Part shown: positions 31,095 through 43,718 of the stretch, piece after piece | Layout of the letters: every line of letters begins with the position of its first letter | How positions within the stretch are numbered: position 1 is the stretch's first letter | Assembly: GCA_947626185.1 (NCBI GenBank) | Contig: CANQRD010000007.1 | Location: forward strand, 1 to 46,135 | Reading direction: 5' to 3' | Origin: an uncultured Flavobacterium sp. | Lineage (GTDB): Bacteria; Bacteroidota; Bacteroidia; Flavobacteriales; Flavobacteriaceae | DNA length: 46,135 bases | The notes under the pieces: model-generated | The model's input: only the letters and a program-made list of their open reading frames with translations | Told to the model about the DNA's origin: nothing | Database searches by the model: none | Program-made: the position numbers and the translations under genes

Positions 31095-32258
31095 ATGATT
31101 TCAGCAGAAATAATAAATAATACAAATCTAGCAACACCATTATACTATTATGATTTACCGTTGTTAAGAGAAACTATTCAGGTGGCAAAATCAGCTGCCG
31201 ATCGTTTTGGCTATCACATTCACTATGCTATTAAAGCTAACAATAATCCAGTTATTTTAAAAGAAATTAGCGCATTGGGTTTAGGTGCAGATTGTGTAAG
31301 TGGATTAGAAATTGAACGCGCTATCGACAATGGTTTTAAAGCAAATGAAGTTGTTTTTGCAGGTGTTGGAAAAACAGATCGCGAAATTAGAATTGCTTTA
31401 TCAAATGATATTTTAGCTTTTAACGTTGAGTCAGTTGCAGAACTTTTGGTTATAGCAGACATAGCAGAAGAAATGAACAAAAATGCAAAAATAGCTTTGC
31501 GTATCAATCCAAATGTCGATGCAAAGACGCATCATTATATTACAACTGGCTTAGATGAAAATAAATTTGGAATAATGAACCATGAGTTAGAAGAGTGTTT
31601 GTCAATCTTTGAAGAAAAACAAAATAGCATAACTTTCATTGGTTTACACTTTCACGTAGGTTCACAAATTACAGATTTAGATGTTTTTAAACGTCTTTGC
31701 TTAAAAGTAAATGAATGGAATAATTGGTTTGTCGATCGAGGAATTACTGTTCCTATTTTAAACTTAGGAGGTGGTTTAGGTATTAACTACAGTAATCCAG
31801 ATGCTGAATCTATTGTTAATTTTTCAAACTTCTTTTACATTTTCAATCAATTTCTAGAACTAAAAAAAGGACAAAATGTACATTTTGAATTAGGTCGATC
31901 GTTAGTTGCTAATTGTGGAAGTTTAATAAGCAGAGTATTGTACATCAAAAATGGAGTTAAAAAAAACTTTGCCATTTTAGATGCTGGAATGACAGAACTA
32001 ATTCGTCCAGCCTTATACCAAGCGTATCACAAAATAGAACTATTAGAGAATAAAAATCAACAAAACGATGATGAATTTATTAAATATGATGTAGTTGGAC
32101 CAATTTGTGAAAGCAGTGATTGCTTTGGAAAAGATATTTCGTTTCCTATCTTAAAAAGAGGTGACTTATTGGCAATAAGATCAGCAGGAGCTTATGGCGA
32201 AGTAATGTCATCTCGATACAATCTTAGACAAGAAATAAACTACTATTTCAAGGAATAA
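31095..32258 (+). CDS. lysA: Diaminopimelate decarboxylase (PLP, fold type III)
   Basis: HIHYAIKANNNPVILKEI, LHFHVGSQI, LNLGGGLGINY, CESSDCFGKD, SAGAYGEVMSSRYN. Confidence 0.94.
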   Translation: MISAEIINNTNLATPLYYYDLPLLRETIQVAKSAADRFGYHIHYAIKANNNPVILKEISALGLGADCVSGLEIERAIDNGFKANEVVFAGVGKTDREIRIALSNDILAFNVESVAELLVIADIAEEMNKNAKIALRINPNVDAKTHHYITTGLDENKFGIMNHELEECLSIFEEKQNSITFIGLHFHVGSQITDLDVFKRLCLKVNEWNNWFVDRGITVPILNLGGGLGINYSNPDAESIVNFSNFFYIFNQFLELKKGQNVHFELGRSLVANCGSLISRVLYIKNGVKKNFAILDAGMTELIRPALYQAYHKIELLENKNQQNDDEFIKYDVVGPICESSDCFGKDISFPILKRGDLLAIRSAGAYGEVMSSRYNLRQEINYYFKE

Positions 32259-32342
32259 AAAACCATTTTTATAGCATTTTATTGAAATACTTTGTTAAAT
32301 TTGAAATAGACAAATAAAAAAAGTAATTTTAAAAAACAAAAG

Positions 32343-32579
32343 ATGAAATTAGGAGATATTGACGTAGCAGGAGAATTGATTGATTTAAATTTTCAGTTAT
32401 TAAGAACACAAATTTTACTAGAAGAGGTTTTAAAACACAATGCAGAATCATTAAAGTTACCATCGCCAGAAGCAATGAATGAAATTAATGAATTTGCTTT
32501 AAAATCAATTCAAAAGAAATTTCCAAATATGAATATTGCGAAAAAAGATGATGAAGCGCAAGTGCAAGCAGCAGAGTAA
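32343..32579 (+). CDS. Hypothetical protein, 78 aa
   Basis: ORF with upstream TAAATTTG near 32295 and downstream terminator; family not recognised. Confidence 0.7.
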   Translation: MKLGDIDVAGELIDLNFQLLRTQILLEEVLKHNAESLKLPSPEAMNEINEFALKSIQKKFPNMNIAKKDDEAQVQAAE

Positions 32580-32594
32580 TATTCAATAAAATAT

Positions 32595-32632
32595 AAAAAG
32601 GTCAGTAATAAATTGTATTGCTGACCTTTTTA
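32595..32632. terminator. Terminator downstream of the 78-aa ORF
   Basis: AAAAAGGTCAGTAATA...TATTGCTGACCTTTTT. Confidence 0.85.
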
Positions 32633-32643
32633 TATCAGAACAC

Positions 32644-32680
32644 AAAAAAAGGAGTAATAATCAATAATTACTCCTTTTCT
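32644..32680. terminator. Second hairpin, likely the icd terminator on the minus strand
   Basis: AAAAAAAGGAGTAATAATCAATAATTACTCCTTTT. Confidence 0.75.
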
Positions 32681-32714
32681 ATTTTATATCTACGTTAAAA
32701 CATGTATCTATTTA

Positions 32715-34976
<2,262 letters not shown>

Positions 34977-34999
34977 TTATTATACTAATTGATTGAGTA

Positions 35000-35007
35000 C
35001 AAATATA
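35000..35007 (-). promoter_or_regulatory. -7 box (TATATTTG, minus strand) upstream of icd
   Basis: CAAATATA on + strand. Confidence 0.5.
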
Positions 35008-35130
35008 AGTATATCTGTTGTAAAAATGTAGTTTAAAGTAGTTATATAACACAGAATTACCGAGTTATTATTTTGTATGATGTATAATATTTATTTCATA
35101 CTTTTTACTACTAAAAAAAGCAATTTTACT

Positions 35131-35165
35131 AAAAAAGGTTGATACAATGTGTATCAACCTTTTTT
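35131..35165 (-). terminator. Terminator of the wza-wzc-like operon
   Basis: AAAAAAGGTTGATAC-AATGT-GTATCAACCTTTTTT. Confidence 0.9.
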
Positions 35166-35168
35166 GTA

Positions 35169-37592
35169 TTAATTCATATTAAGTAGTTTTTTCCACCAAG
35201 GACGATTGTCTACTTGAACATCTTGTCCGTAACCATAGCCATATCCGTAGCCATATCCGTAGCCATAACCACCTCCTCCACTGCGTTTAATTGTTATTGT
35301 ATCGTTTAATACAATTGACATATTTGGTAATTTACCTTTGTTATGTAGATCGTCTGGTAACTTCAACATACGTTTATCTAAATAATTAGCTCTTGCAACA
35401 TAAATACTTGTATCGGCATATTTAGCTATTAATAAAGTATCTGTTACTAAACTAACAGGAGCAGTATCTACAATAAGATAATCAAACTCTTGCTTTAATT
35501 TATCAAACATTAATTTCAATTTTTTATCCATCAACAATTCCGCTGGATTTGGCGGAATTGTTCCTGCTGGTAATGCATATAATGTTTCATATCCATCGAT
35601 TTTCACTATAAAATCATCTATATTCACATCACGACGCAATAAATAATCCGACACTCCTAATGGTGGTAATTGTAAATAATCGTCTAATCTTGGATTTCTT
35701 AAATCCATACCAATAAGAAGCACTTTTTTATTTGATAAAGCTATTGTAGCAGCTAAGTTTACTGAAATAAATGTTTTTCCTTCTTTTGGGAATGTTGATG
35801 TAAGTAAAACTGTTTTTGCTTTATTTTCTTCAACACCACTTAGCATAAACTCTAAGTTTGTACGAACAATACGCAATGCTTCTCCTGTACTTGTTCTGTT
35901 TGCCAAATCAATTACTTTTTGATTGTCGAAAGAATGAGGTACATCACCCAAGAAAGGAATATTTGTATTAGACTCTACATCCATTCTTGTTTTTAGTTTG
36001 GTATCCAGCAATAAACGTAAATAAATCACAACAAATGGAATTAACATTCCAACAATCATTGCAGCTAGTAAAATAATAGAACGTTTAGGAGATACTGGTT
36101 TTTCAGAACTCTTAGCTGCATCAATCACTTTTGCATTTAGATCTGTTGCTGCTAAAGCAATTGCTGTTTCTTCTCTTTTTTGGAATAAATAAAGATATAT
36201 TGCTTCTTTAACTTTTTGTTGTCTATCAATGATTCTAAACTCTCGCTCTTGTCTTGGAACTTGAGATAATTTTGATTTTAATTCGCCTTCTTTACTTGCT
36301 AATTCTTTTTTAGTAATCATTAATGAGTTTTCTAATCGTGCTAAACTTTCAGCTACTGAAGATTTCATTGCAGAAATTTGATCGTCTAGTTTAATTACTG
36401 TAGGGTTTATTGATGTAGAACTTGCACTAATTCTGTTACGTTCTAAAACTAATGTATTGTATTGATTAATTAAATTGTTGGAATTAGGGTCACTAGAAAC
36501 GATATTTCCAGGTAAAAGCTCATTTGGTTTACTCTTTTTTAAGAAATCTCTCAATGAAGAAATTACTTTAATTTCAGTTTCATTTTCAATGATTTGCTTT
36601 TCGTAAACGTTTGCATTTTGAAGATATAAACCTAACTCTGTAGGAATATCCGTAATACTATTAGATGTTTTATATCCTTCTACATTTTTTTCTACATCAC
36701 CTAACTCCTCCGTTATTAAATCTAATCTACTATCGATAAATTCAGACGTTTTTTCAGATAAAAATCGTTTATCTGCAATAGCTTCATTATTATATATTTT
36801 GATTAAATTATTTAAATAATCAATTGCTTTTTCTGGTGTAGGACTTAATATGGATAATTCTAAAACACTAGAAAACTTATCTGTTGGTGCAATGCGAACA
36901 TTAGCTGTATAGTAATCAACAACTTTTTCTATTGGATAAAGCTCAATAATAACATTCTTAGAATCATCCTCTATTTCTTTTTCTTCTTCTAATCTAGAAG
37001 CTTTTAATGTTGGTAATTCTTTTTCTGGATTTTTTGTAACAACTAATTCTCCTAAAATCGTTTTAATTGGAGTGTCAAACAAAAAATCACCAAGTTCATT
37101 ATGATTAATATCATATAATTTAAAACCAGATTGGTTGATATTTTTAATATAAAATGTATAACGAATTTGATCAAAGTCAAAAACTTTATTTGTAAAAGTT
37201 ACTGTAATAGGGCTATTATTGTATAATTCTGTTTTTACAACTCTACCTTCGTGTATATAAGAAATATTTAAATTCAGACTACGAATTGTTTTTTCTGCCA
37301 AAGATCTAGAAGACAATATTTGAGTTTCATTCTCTAAATTACTTTTTCCTCCAGATAGCATTCCCAAATCAGCAAAAGCAGATAGCTCAGAAGATAGTCC
37401 ACCTCCTCTTTTTTCATCTTTTACAATAATTGTTGTATCTACTTTATACGTTTTTTGTGCATAACGCAAATACACAAATGCAACTATTAAAGACAGTATT
37501 ACACAAACAACAAACCACCTCCAGTGAATAATATATTTTTCTAACTCTTCTCTAAGATTAATATTATCCGTTTCGTCAATTTTTTCTCTCAT
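35169..37592 (-). CDS. Polysaccharide biosynthesis tyrosine autokinase / chain-length determinant (Wzc-like)
   Basis: Wzz-like N-terminus, Walker A-like TSTFPKEGKTFISVNLAATIA, DYLIVDTAPVSLVTD, Tyr-rich C-terminal tail GYGYGYGYGYGYGYG. Confidence 0.95.
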   Translation of the reverse strand: MREKIDETDNINLREELEKYIIHWRWFVVCVILSLIVAFVYLRYAQKTYKVDTTIIVKDEKRGGGLSSELSAFADLGMLSGGKSNLENETQILSSRSLAEKTIRSLNLNISYIHEGRVVKTELYNNSPITVTFTNKVFDFDQIRYTFYIKNINQSGFKLYDINHNELGDFLFDTPIKTILGELVVTKNPEKELPTLKASRLEEEKEIEDDSKNVIIELYPIEKVVDYYTANVRIAPTDKFSSVLELSILSPTPEKAIDYLNNLIKIYNNEAIADKRFLSEKTSEFIDSRLDLITEELGDVEKNVEGYKTSNSITDIPTELGLYLQNANVYEKQIIENETEIKVISSLRDFLKKSKPNELLPGNIVSSDPNSNNLINQYNTLVLERNRISASSTSINPTVIKLDDQISAMKSSVAESLARLENSLMITKKELASKEGELKSKLSQVPRQEREFRIIDRQQKVKEAIYLYLFQKREETAIALAATDLNAKVIDAAKSSEKPVSPKRSIILLAAMIVGMLIPFVVIYLRLLLDTKLKTRMDVESNTNIPFLGDVPHSFDNQKVIDLANRTSTGEALRIVRTNLEFMLSGVEENKAKTVLLTSTFPKEGKTFISVNLAATIALSNKKVLLIGMDLRNPRLDDYLQLPPLGVSDYLLRRDVNIDDFIVKIDGYETLYALPAGTIPPNPAELLMDKKLKLMFDKLKQEFDYLIVDTAPVSLVTDTLLIAKYADTSIYVARANYLDKRMLKLPDDLHNKGKLPNMSIVLNDTITIKRSGGGGYGYGYGYGYGYGYGQDVQVDNRPWWKKLLNMN

Positions 37593-37593
37593 A

Positions 37594-38379
37594 CTATTTT
37601 ACTGTAAGTGCAATTATTGTTACTAACAAAGATATAGCTGATATACCAAGACTTAAATTTGGTCCTACTATCGATGAATTTACTTTAGTTTTATTAGGTT
37701 CTACGTAAACAATGTCGTTTTGATTTAGATAATAAAAAGGTGAAGTTATAAAATTTGCTTTTGTAATATCAACACGGTAAGGCACTCGTTTCCCATCTAC
37801 TTCTCTAATTACTAAAATATTTTCCCTATTTCCATAAATACTTAAATCTCCAGACAAACTAAGCGCTTCTGTCAAAGTTAATCGTTCACTTGAAATAGTA
37901 TGTACTCCAGGCCTATTCACTTCTCCTTGAACAGTAACTTTAAAGTTCATAATTCTCATATTAACAATTGGGTTGATAATATATTTACTCACCTCTTCTG
38001 TGATGTAGTCTATTGCTTGTTTCTTTGTTAAGCCACCTACTTTTATAGTACCTAAAACAGGAAATTGAATATTTCCCATATTATCTACTAAATACAATTG
38101 CTGTTGCATTTGACCTGATCCTGCAGCATTATTAGGATTAGTAGTCATTGTATTCATCAGATTGAAAGGAGCTGCAGCCTCTCTATCTTGTGCAGACACA
38201 ATAATCATCAACAAATCATCTGGTCTTAAAAACGTTTCAAAATTAGTTTCTGCTATGTTTCCTTTCAATACCTCATCAACATTTTGATAATAAATTATCT
38301 TCTTTTTTGACGCACAAGAAGTCAATAATATAATTGATAATATAGTTAGAAACAGAATTGTGGGTTTTATTTTCATCAA
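37594..38379 (-). CDS. Polysaccharide export outer-membrane lipoprotein (Wza-like)
   Basis: Lipobox ILLTSCASKKK; PDDLLMIIVSAQD; VTVQGEVNRPGVH; NDIVYVEPNK. Confidence 0.92.
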   Translation of the reverse strand: MMKIKPTILFLTILSIILLTSCASKKKIIYYQNVDEVLKGNIAETNFETFLRPDDLLMIIVSAQDREAAAPFNLMNTMTTNPNNAAGSGQMQQQLYLVDNMGNIQFPVLGTIKVGGLTKKQAIDYITEEVSKYIINPIVNMRIMNFKVTVQGEVNRPGVHTISSERLTLTEALSLSGDLSIYGNRENILVIREVDGKRVPYRVDITKANFITSPFYYLNQNDIVYVEPNKTKVNSSIVGPNLSLGISAISLLVTIIALTVK

Positions 38380-38460
38380 TTTTTATTTTTCAAACAATTT
38401 TTATTAGAATAATTTTTCGGAAAGATACTATGTTTTTGTACTATCAATCAATAGTTATTT

Positions 38461-39204
38461 TTAATAAAAGTCGATTTTTTTCTTTCGGAGCTCAAAATTC
38501 TGACCTAAATAAACTTTTCGCACCATTTCGTCTTCCGCTAATTCTTCTGGAACCCCAGCTTTTAAGATACCTCCTTCAAACATTAAGTAAGTTTTGTCAG
38601 TAATTGCCAAAGTTTCTTGTACGTTATGATCTGTAATCAAAATTCCGATATTTTTGCTCTTTAACTTAGCAACAATACGCTGAATATCTTCCACCGCAAC
38701 AGGGTCAACTCCAGCAAATGGTTCATCTAACAAAACAAATTTAGGATCTGTAGCCAAAGTTCTTGCAATTTCTGTTCGTCTTCTTTCTCCTCCAGACAAT
38801 AAATCTCCTCTATTTGTACGAATATGTTCTAAATTAAATTCGGCAATCAATGATTCCATTTTTTCAATTTGCTGTTGCTTTGACAATTTTGTTAATTGCA
38901 AAACACTCAAAATATTATCCTCAATACTCAATTTTCTAAACACTGACGATTCTTGGGCTAAATAGCCAATTCCGTGCTGTCCTCTTTTATACATTGGAAA
39001 ATTAGTAATATCCATATCGTCTAAATAAATATGGCCAAAGTTTGGTTTTACTAATCCTACAATCATGTAAAAAGAAGTGGTTTTTCCGGCTCCGTTTGGT
39101 CCTAACAAACCAACTATTTCACCTTGATTAACTTCAACAGAAACACCTTTTACAACTTTTCTTTTTTTATATATTTTTACAATATTATCTGCTCTTAATT
39201 TCAT
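38461..39204 (-). CDS. lptB: LPS export ABC transporter ATP-binding protein
   Basis: MKLRADNIVKIYKKRKVVKGVSVEVNQGEIVGLLGPNGAGKTTSFYMIVGLVKP; LLSGGERRRTEIARTLATDPKFVLLDEPFAGVDP. Confidence 0.96.
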   Translation of the reverse strand: MKLRADNIVKIYKKRKVVKGVSVEVNQGEIVGLLGPNGAGKTTSFYMIVGLVKPNFGHIYLDDMDITNFPMYKRGQHGIGYLAQESSVFRKLSIEDNILSVLQLTKLSKQQQIEKMESLIAEFNLEHIRTNRGDLLSGGERRRTEIARTLATDPKFVLLDEPFAGVDPVAVEDIQRIVAKLKSKNIGILITDHNVQETLAITDKTYLMFEGGILKAGVPEELAEDEMVRKVYLGQNFELRKKKIDFY

Positions 39205-39210
39205 AAACTA

Positions 39211-40047
39211 TTAATTATTGTTAGTTGTTAAAGCATTTATTGAAGGCTTCTTCTGAACAAATTTAGAAATATAAATACTTATCTCATATAGAATTAACAA
39301 AGGTATAGATACTATAATTTGGCTAATTACATCAGGCGGAGTAATTACAGCGGACAAAATTAAAATCAATACAATTGCATATTTTCGATATTCTCTTAAA
39401 AACTGTGGAGTTACAAGACCTAAGACCGATAAAAAATAAATAATTATTGGTAATTCAAATACCAAACCACAAGCCAGTGAAGTTGTTCTTACTAACCCTA
39501 TATATGAGTTGATATCAATATCGTTCTTTACCATATCACTAACTTGTAAATTAACCAAGAAATTAATTGACAATGGAGTAATAACAAAATATCCGAATAA
39601 AACTCCCAAGAAAAATAACAAAGAAGAAACTACTATAAACAACTGAGCATATTTCTTTTCTTTGGCATATAATGCAGGACTAATAAACTTCCAAATTTCT
39701 CGTAAAATAAACGGAACCGAAATAATAAAGCCAGCTGTAATACAGGTCCACATCATTACTGAAAACTGACCATCCATGGTACGGTTTTGAATTTCAAAAG
39801 GCAATTCTTGTTGACAAAAACTATCGTCAAAATCAAATTTCCGAGCTATTTTACAAAAGAACTGATACGTTACAAAATCTCCGCTCTTCGGCCCAAAAAT
39901 AATTGTATTAAATATAAAATCTCTGAAGAAAAAAGCCACAACACCCCCTCCTAAAATAAAAACGGATGAGCGTATCAATAGCCATCTAAGCTCTTCTAAA
40001 TGATCTAAAAAAGACATTGCCTTTTCTTTATTTTTATTTTTTGCCAT
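39211..40047 (-). CDS. tatC: Sec-independent protein translocase TatC
   Basis: MSFLDHLEELRWLLIRS; multiple TMs; FLREYRKYAIVLILILSAVITPPDVISQ. Confidence 0.96.
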   Translation of the reverse strand: MAKNKNKEKAMSFLDHLEELRWLLIRSSVFILGGGVVAFFFRDFIFNTIIFGPKSGDFVTYQFFCKIARKFDFDDSFCQQELPFEIQNRTMDGQFSVMMWTCITAGFIISVPFILREIWKFISPALYAKEKKYAQLFIVVSSLLFFLGVLFGYFVITPLSINFLVNLQVSDMVKNDIDINSYIGLVRTTSLACGLVFELPIIIYFLSVLGLVTPQFLREYRKYAIVLILILSAVITPPDVISQIIVSIPLLILYEISIYISKFVQKKPSINALTTNNN

Positions 40048-40048
40048 T

Positions 40049-41017
40049 TTAAAGTATTCCTTCTTTTAATATATCATGTAAATGAATCACTCCTTTGTAT
40101 TCATCATTTTCCGTTACAATCAATTGCGTTATAGCATTATCTTCTAAAACTGATAATGCTTTAGATACTAATTGATCTGAAGCGATTGTTTTTGGATGAA
40201 TAGTCATAATATCTTTTGCTACAATATTCCCAAACGACGTGTTTTTTTGCAACATTCTTCTTAAATCTCCATCTGTAACAATTCCAACAACATTGTCATT
40301 ATCATCTACCACAGCTGTCACTCCTAATCGTTTTTCTGAAATTTCAACAATTACTTCGGCAATAGAAGCATCTTCTTTGACTTTAGGTTTATTTTGATTG
40401 TTTAAAATATCTTTTACCATTAATAACAACTTTTTACCTAAAGCGCCACCTGGATGATATAAAGCAAAATCATTAGCAGTAAAATTTCTACACTCAATTA
40501 AACAAGCTGCTAAAGCATCACCTAAAACCAATTGAGCAGTTGTGCTGTTCATTGGCGCTAAATTATTTGGATCTGCTTCTCTATCTACTTTTGAAAGTAA
40601 AACAAAGTCAGAATGCTTACCCAAAAAAGAAGTTTCATTTGCTGTAATTCCGATAAGCTTATTGCCAAAACGCTTTAGAAGTGGAACCAATACTTTAATT
40701 TCAGGGCTATTTCCACTATTTGAAATACAGATCACACAATCTTTTGGTTGTAACAAACCTAAATCACCATGAACTGCCTCTGAAGCATGCATAAAAACGG
40801 ATGGAGTACCTGTTGAATTAAAAGTGGCAACAATTTTACTTCCTATTAACGCACTTTTACCAATTCCAGTCACTACTACTCTACCTTCACATTCAAGAAT
40901 AGTTTTCACTGCCTGTTCGAAATCAATTGACAAATAGTCAATCAACTTTTTAATACTTTCACTTTCAGACAATAACGTTTGTTTCGCGGTGTCTAAAATA
41001 GATATTGATTTGCTCAA
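40049..41017 (-). CDS. KpsF/GutQ family D-arabinose-5-phosphate isomerase
   Basis: VVVTGIGKSALIGSKIVATFNSTGTPSVFMHASEAVHGDLG; two CBS domains. Likely TTG start at 41017; the ORF-track N-terminal 21 aa look like untranslated upstream sequence. Confidence 0.93.
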   Translation of the reverse strand: MSKSISILDTAKQTLLSESESIKKLIDYLSIDFEQAVKTILECEGRVVVTGIGKSALIGSKIVATFNSTGTPSVFMHASEAVHGDLGLLQPKDCVICISNSGNSPEIKVLVPLLKRFGNKLIGITANETSFLGKHSDFVLLSKVDREADPNNLAPMNSTTAQLVLGDALAACLIECRNFTANDFALYHPGGALGKKLLLMVKDILNNQNKPKVKEDASIAEVIVEISEKRLGVTAVVDDNDNVVGIVTDGDLRRMLQKNTSFGNIVAKDIMTIHPKTIASDQLVSKALSVLEDNAITQLIVTENDEYKGVIHLHDILKEGIL

Positions 41018-41107
41018 AATATGTAGAATGTTAAATATTAGGATTGCACAAAAGAAAATTATTATCTTTATGTACTGCAAATTTATGTAAAATACCGTAC
41101 AAAAATA

Positions 41108-43303
41108 ATGAAATCAATTGAAATTGACTTACACAAAGAATTAAAGAAGTTTTTTGGATTTTCTCAGTTCAAAGGCCTTCAAGAAAATGTGGTTAAAAGT
41201 TTGATCTCAGGACATAATACTTTTGTAATAATGCCAACAGGTGGTGGAAAATCACTTTGTTATCAACTACCCGCGCTTGTTTTGGACGGAACAGCTATTG
41301 TTGTCTCTCCGTTAATTGCCCTCATGAAAAACCAAGTAGATGCTATTCGAAATTTATCTACTGAACATGGAATTGCTCATGTACTGAATTCTTCTCTTAC
41401 AAAGACTGAAGTAAATCAGGTAAAAGAAGATATCAAAAATGGTATTACAAAGCTATTGTACGTAGCACCAGAATCGCTTACCAAAGAAGAATACGTAAGC
41501 TTCTTACAAGAGGTAAAATTATCTTTTGTAGCTATTGATGAAGCTCACTGTATTTCCGAATGGGGACATGATTTTAGACCAGAATATAGAAATCTAAGAA
41601 ATATCATAAGACAATTGGGAGACATACCTATTATAGGTCTTACAGCTACGGCTACCCCAAAAGTTCAAGAAGACATTTTAAAAAACCTAGAGATACCCGA
41701 TGCAAATGTTTTTAAAGCTTCATTTAATAGACCTAATTTATATTATGAAATACGCCCAAAAACAAAGAACATAGAAAGTGATATTATTCGATTTATCAAA
41801 CAACGCAAAGGTAAGTCGGGAGTGATTTATTGCCTAAGCCGTAAAAAAGTAGAAGAAATTGCCAATGTTTTACAAGTAAACGGAATTAGTTCTGTTCCTT
41901 ATCACGCCGGTTTGGACGCAAAAACTCGCGCAAAACATCAAGACATGTTTTTGATGGAAGATGTAGATGTTGTGGTAGCAACAATTGCCTTTGGTATGGG
42001 AATTGACAAACCAGATGTTAGATATGTAATTCATCATGATATTCCAAAATCATTAGAAAGCTACTATCAAGAAACTGGACGTGCAGGACGTGATGGCGGA
42101 GAAGGATATTGTTTAGCTTATTATTCTTATAAGGATATAGAAAAGCTAGAGAAATTCATGGCTGGAAAACCAATTGCTGAACAAGAAATAGGCGTTGCAT
42201 TGTTGCAAGAAGTAGTTGCTTATGCAGAAACTTCTATGTCTCGTCGTAAATTTTTACTTCATTACTTTGGAGAAGAATTTGACGAAATAAATGGCGATGG
42301 AGCTAACATGGATGATAATGTTAGAAATCCAAAAAACAAAATAGAAGCAAAAGATGAGTTACAATTACTGCTAAAAGTAATTCAAGAAACAAAACAGGTA
42401 TATAAAACCAAAGAAATTGTATTTACATTATTAGGTAAATTAAACGCGCTTATTAAAGTAAATAAAACAGATACCAATACACTATTCGGAAGCGGAAAAG
42501 AAAAAGACGAACGCTTCTGGATGGCATTAATTCGTCAAGCAACTGTTGCAGGATATATTAAAAAAGACATCGAACTATATGGTGTTGTAAAATTATTACC
42601 ATTAGGTGAAAACTTTATTAATCATCCTACTTCGTTTATGATGACAGAAGATCATGAATATTCTGAAACAGAAGCAACACAAGAAGGAATAGTAACAAAA
42701 ACTGACTTAGCTGTTGACGAAGTATTAATTAGTATTTTGAAAGATCTTCGAAAAAAAGTTGCAAAAAAAGCAGAGGTGCCTCCATTTGTCGTTTTCCAAG
42801 ATCCCTCTCTAGAAGAAATGTGCTTAAAATACCCTATTAATCTTGAAGAAATGGCAAACATTATTGGGGTAAGTGAAGGAAAAGCAAAACGATTTGGAAA
42901 AGAGTTTGTAGATGTTATTAAAAACTACGTAGAAGAAAACGATATTATTCGTCCAGATGATTTAGTAGTAAAATCTACTGGAGCAAATTCTGCTCTAAAG
43001 CTTTTCATTATACAAAGTATTGATAGAAAACTTTCTTTAGATGATATTGCTAAAGCAAAAGGCTTAGACATGGATGCTTTACTAAAAGAAATGGAGCAAA
43101 TTGTTTATTCGGGAACGAAACTAAATATTAGCTACTGGCTGGATGAAGTTTTAGACGAAGATCAACAAGAAGAAATTTACGATTACTTTATGGAATCAGA
43201 AACAGATAATATAAAAATTGCTATGGATGAATTTGACGGTGAATATGACACTGAAGAAATGCGATTAATGCGCATTCAATTCATTACTCAAGAAGCAAAC
43301 TAG
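41108..43303 (+). CDS. recQ: ATP-dependent DNA helicase RecQ
   Basis: FVIMPTGGGKSLCYQLPAL, AIDEAHCISEWGHDFRPEYR, GLTATATPKVQEDI, QETGRAGRDG. Confidence 0.96.
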   Translation: MKSIEIDLHKELKKFFGFSQFKGLQENVVKSLISGHNTFVIMPTGGGKSLCYQLPALVLDGTAIVVSPLIALMKNQVDAIRNLSTEHGIAHVLNSSLTKTEVNQVKEDIKNGITKLLYVAPESLTKEEYVSFLQEVKLSFVAIDEAHCISEWGHDFRPEYRNLRNIIRQLGDIPIIGLTATATPKVQEDILKNLEIPDANVFKASFNRPNLYYEIRPKTKNIESDIIRFIKQRKGKSGVIYCLSRKKVEEIANVLQVNGISSVPYHAGLDAKTRAKHQDMFLMEDVDVVVATIAFGMGIDKPDVRYVIHHDIPKSLESYYQETGRAGRDGGEGYCLAYYSYKDIEKLEKFMAGKPIAEQEIGVALLQEVVAYAETSMSRRKFLLHYFGEEFDEINGDGANMDDNVRNPKNKIEAKDELQLLLKVIQETKQVYKTKEIVFTLLGKLNALIKVNKTDTNTLFGSGKEKDERFWMALIRQATVAGYIKKDIELYGVVKLLPLGENFINHPTSFMMTEDHEYSETEATQEGIVTKTDLAVDEVLISILKDLRKKVAKKAEVPPFVVFQDPSLEEMCLKYPINLEEMANIIGVSEGKAKRFGKEFVDVIKNYVEENDIIRPDDLVVKSTGANSALKLFIIQSIDRKLSLDDIAKAKGLDMDALLKEMEQIVYSGTKLNISYWLDEVLDEDQQEEIYDYFMESETDNIKIAMDEFDGEYDTEEMRLMRIQFITQEAN

Positions 43304-43310
43304 TATAGAT

Positions 43311-43340
43311 AAAAAACCCTGAAATATTTCAGGGTTTTTT
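43311..43340. terminator. Bidirectional terminator after recQ
   Basis: Perfect palindrome AAAAAACCCTGAAATATTTCAGGGTTTTTT. Confidence 0.9.
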
Positions 43341-43578
43341 ATTGTTGATATAATTCTCCTCGGTGAGGTTTTAATCTATCTCTAACCGTAATCATTTGCT
43401 GATCATTAACAACCATATAAGCGATACTGTAATGATCATTAATTACCTGCTTCTCAACAATTGCAATAGGCATACTCTCCATACTCACAAATTCATTTAA
43501 ATGAATAACGTGATGTTCGGCAATTTTTTCTGCATCTGGACCTCTAAAATCCCAAATAAGCTTAATTAATCTTTCCAT
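43339..43578 (-). CDS. Conserved-looking hypothetical protein, 79 aa
   Basis: MERLIKLIWDFRGPDAEKIAEHHVIHLNEF...; bounded by terminator; family not named. Confidence 0.75.
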   Translation of the reverse strand: MERLIKLIWDFRGPDAEKIAEHHVIHLNEFVSMESMPIAIVEKQVINDHYSIAYMVVNDQQMITVRDRLKPHRGELYQQ

Positions 43579-43708
43579 CGGATTTTGTTATTTCTACAAA
43601 AATACTAAAAAATTAATAGTAACAAATCCTTCAAATTTTCATCGATTTTTCTAACTATAATAATATCAAAAGCTAACTCTTTTAAAAAACTCATTGAAAT
43701 TATTGCCT

Positions 43709-43716
43709 TATATTTG
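43709..43716 (+). promoter_or_regulatory. -7 box (TATATTTG) upstream of the ABC exporter
   Basis: TAnnTTTG match directly 5' of a large inverted repeat. Confidence 0.55.
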
Positions 43717-43718
43717 TA

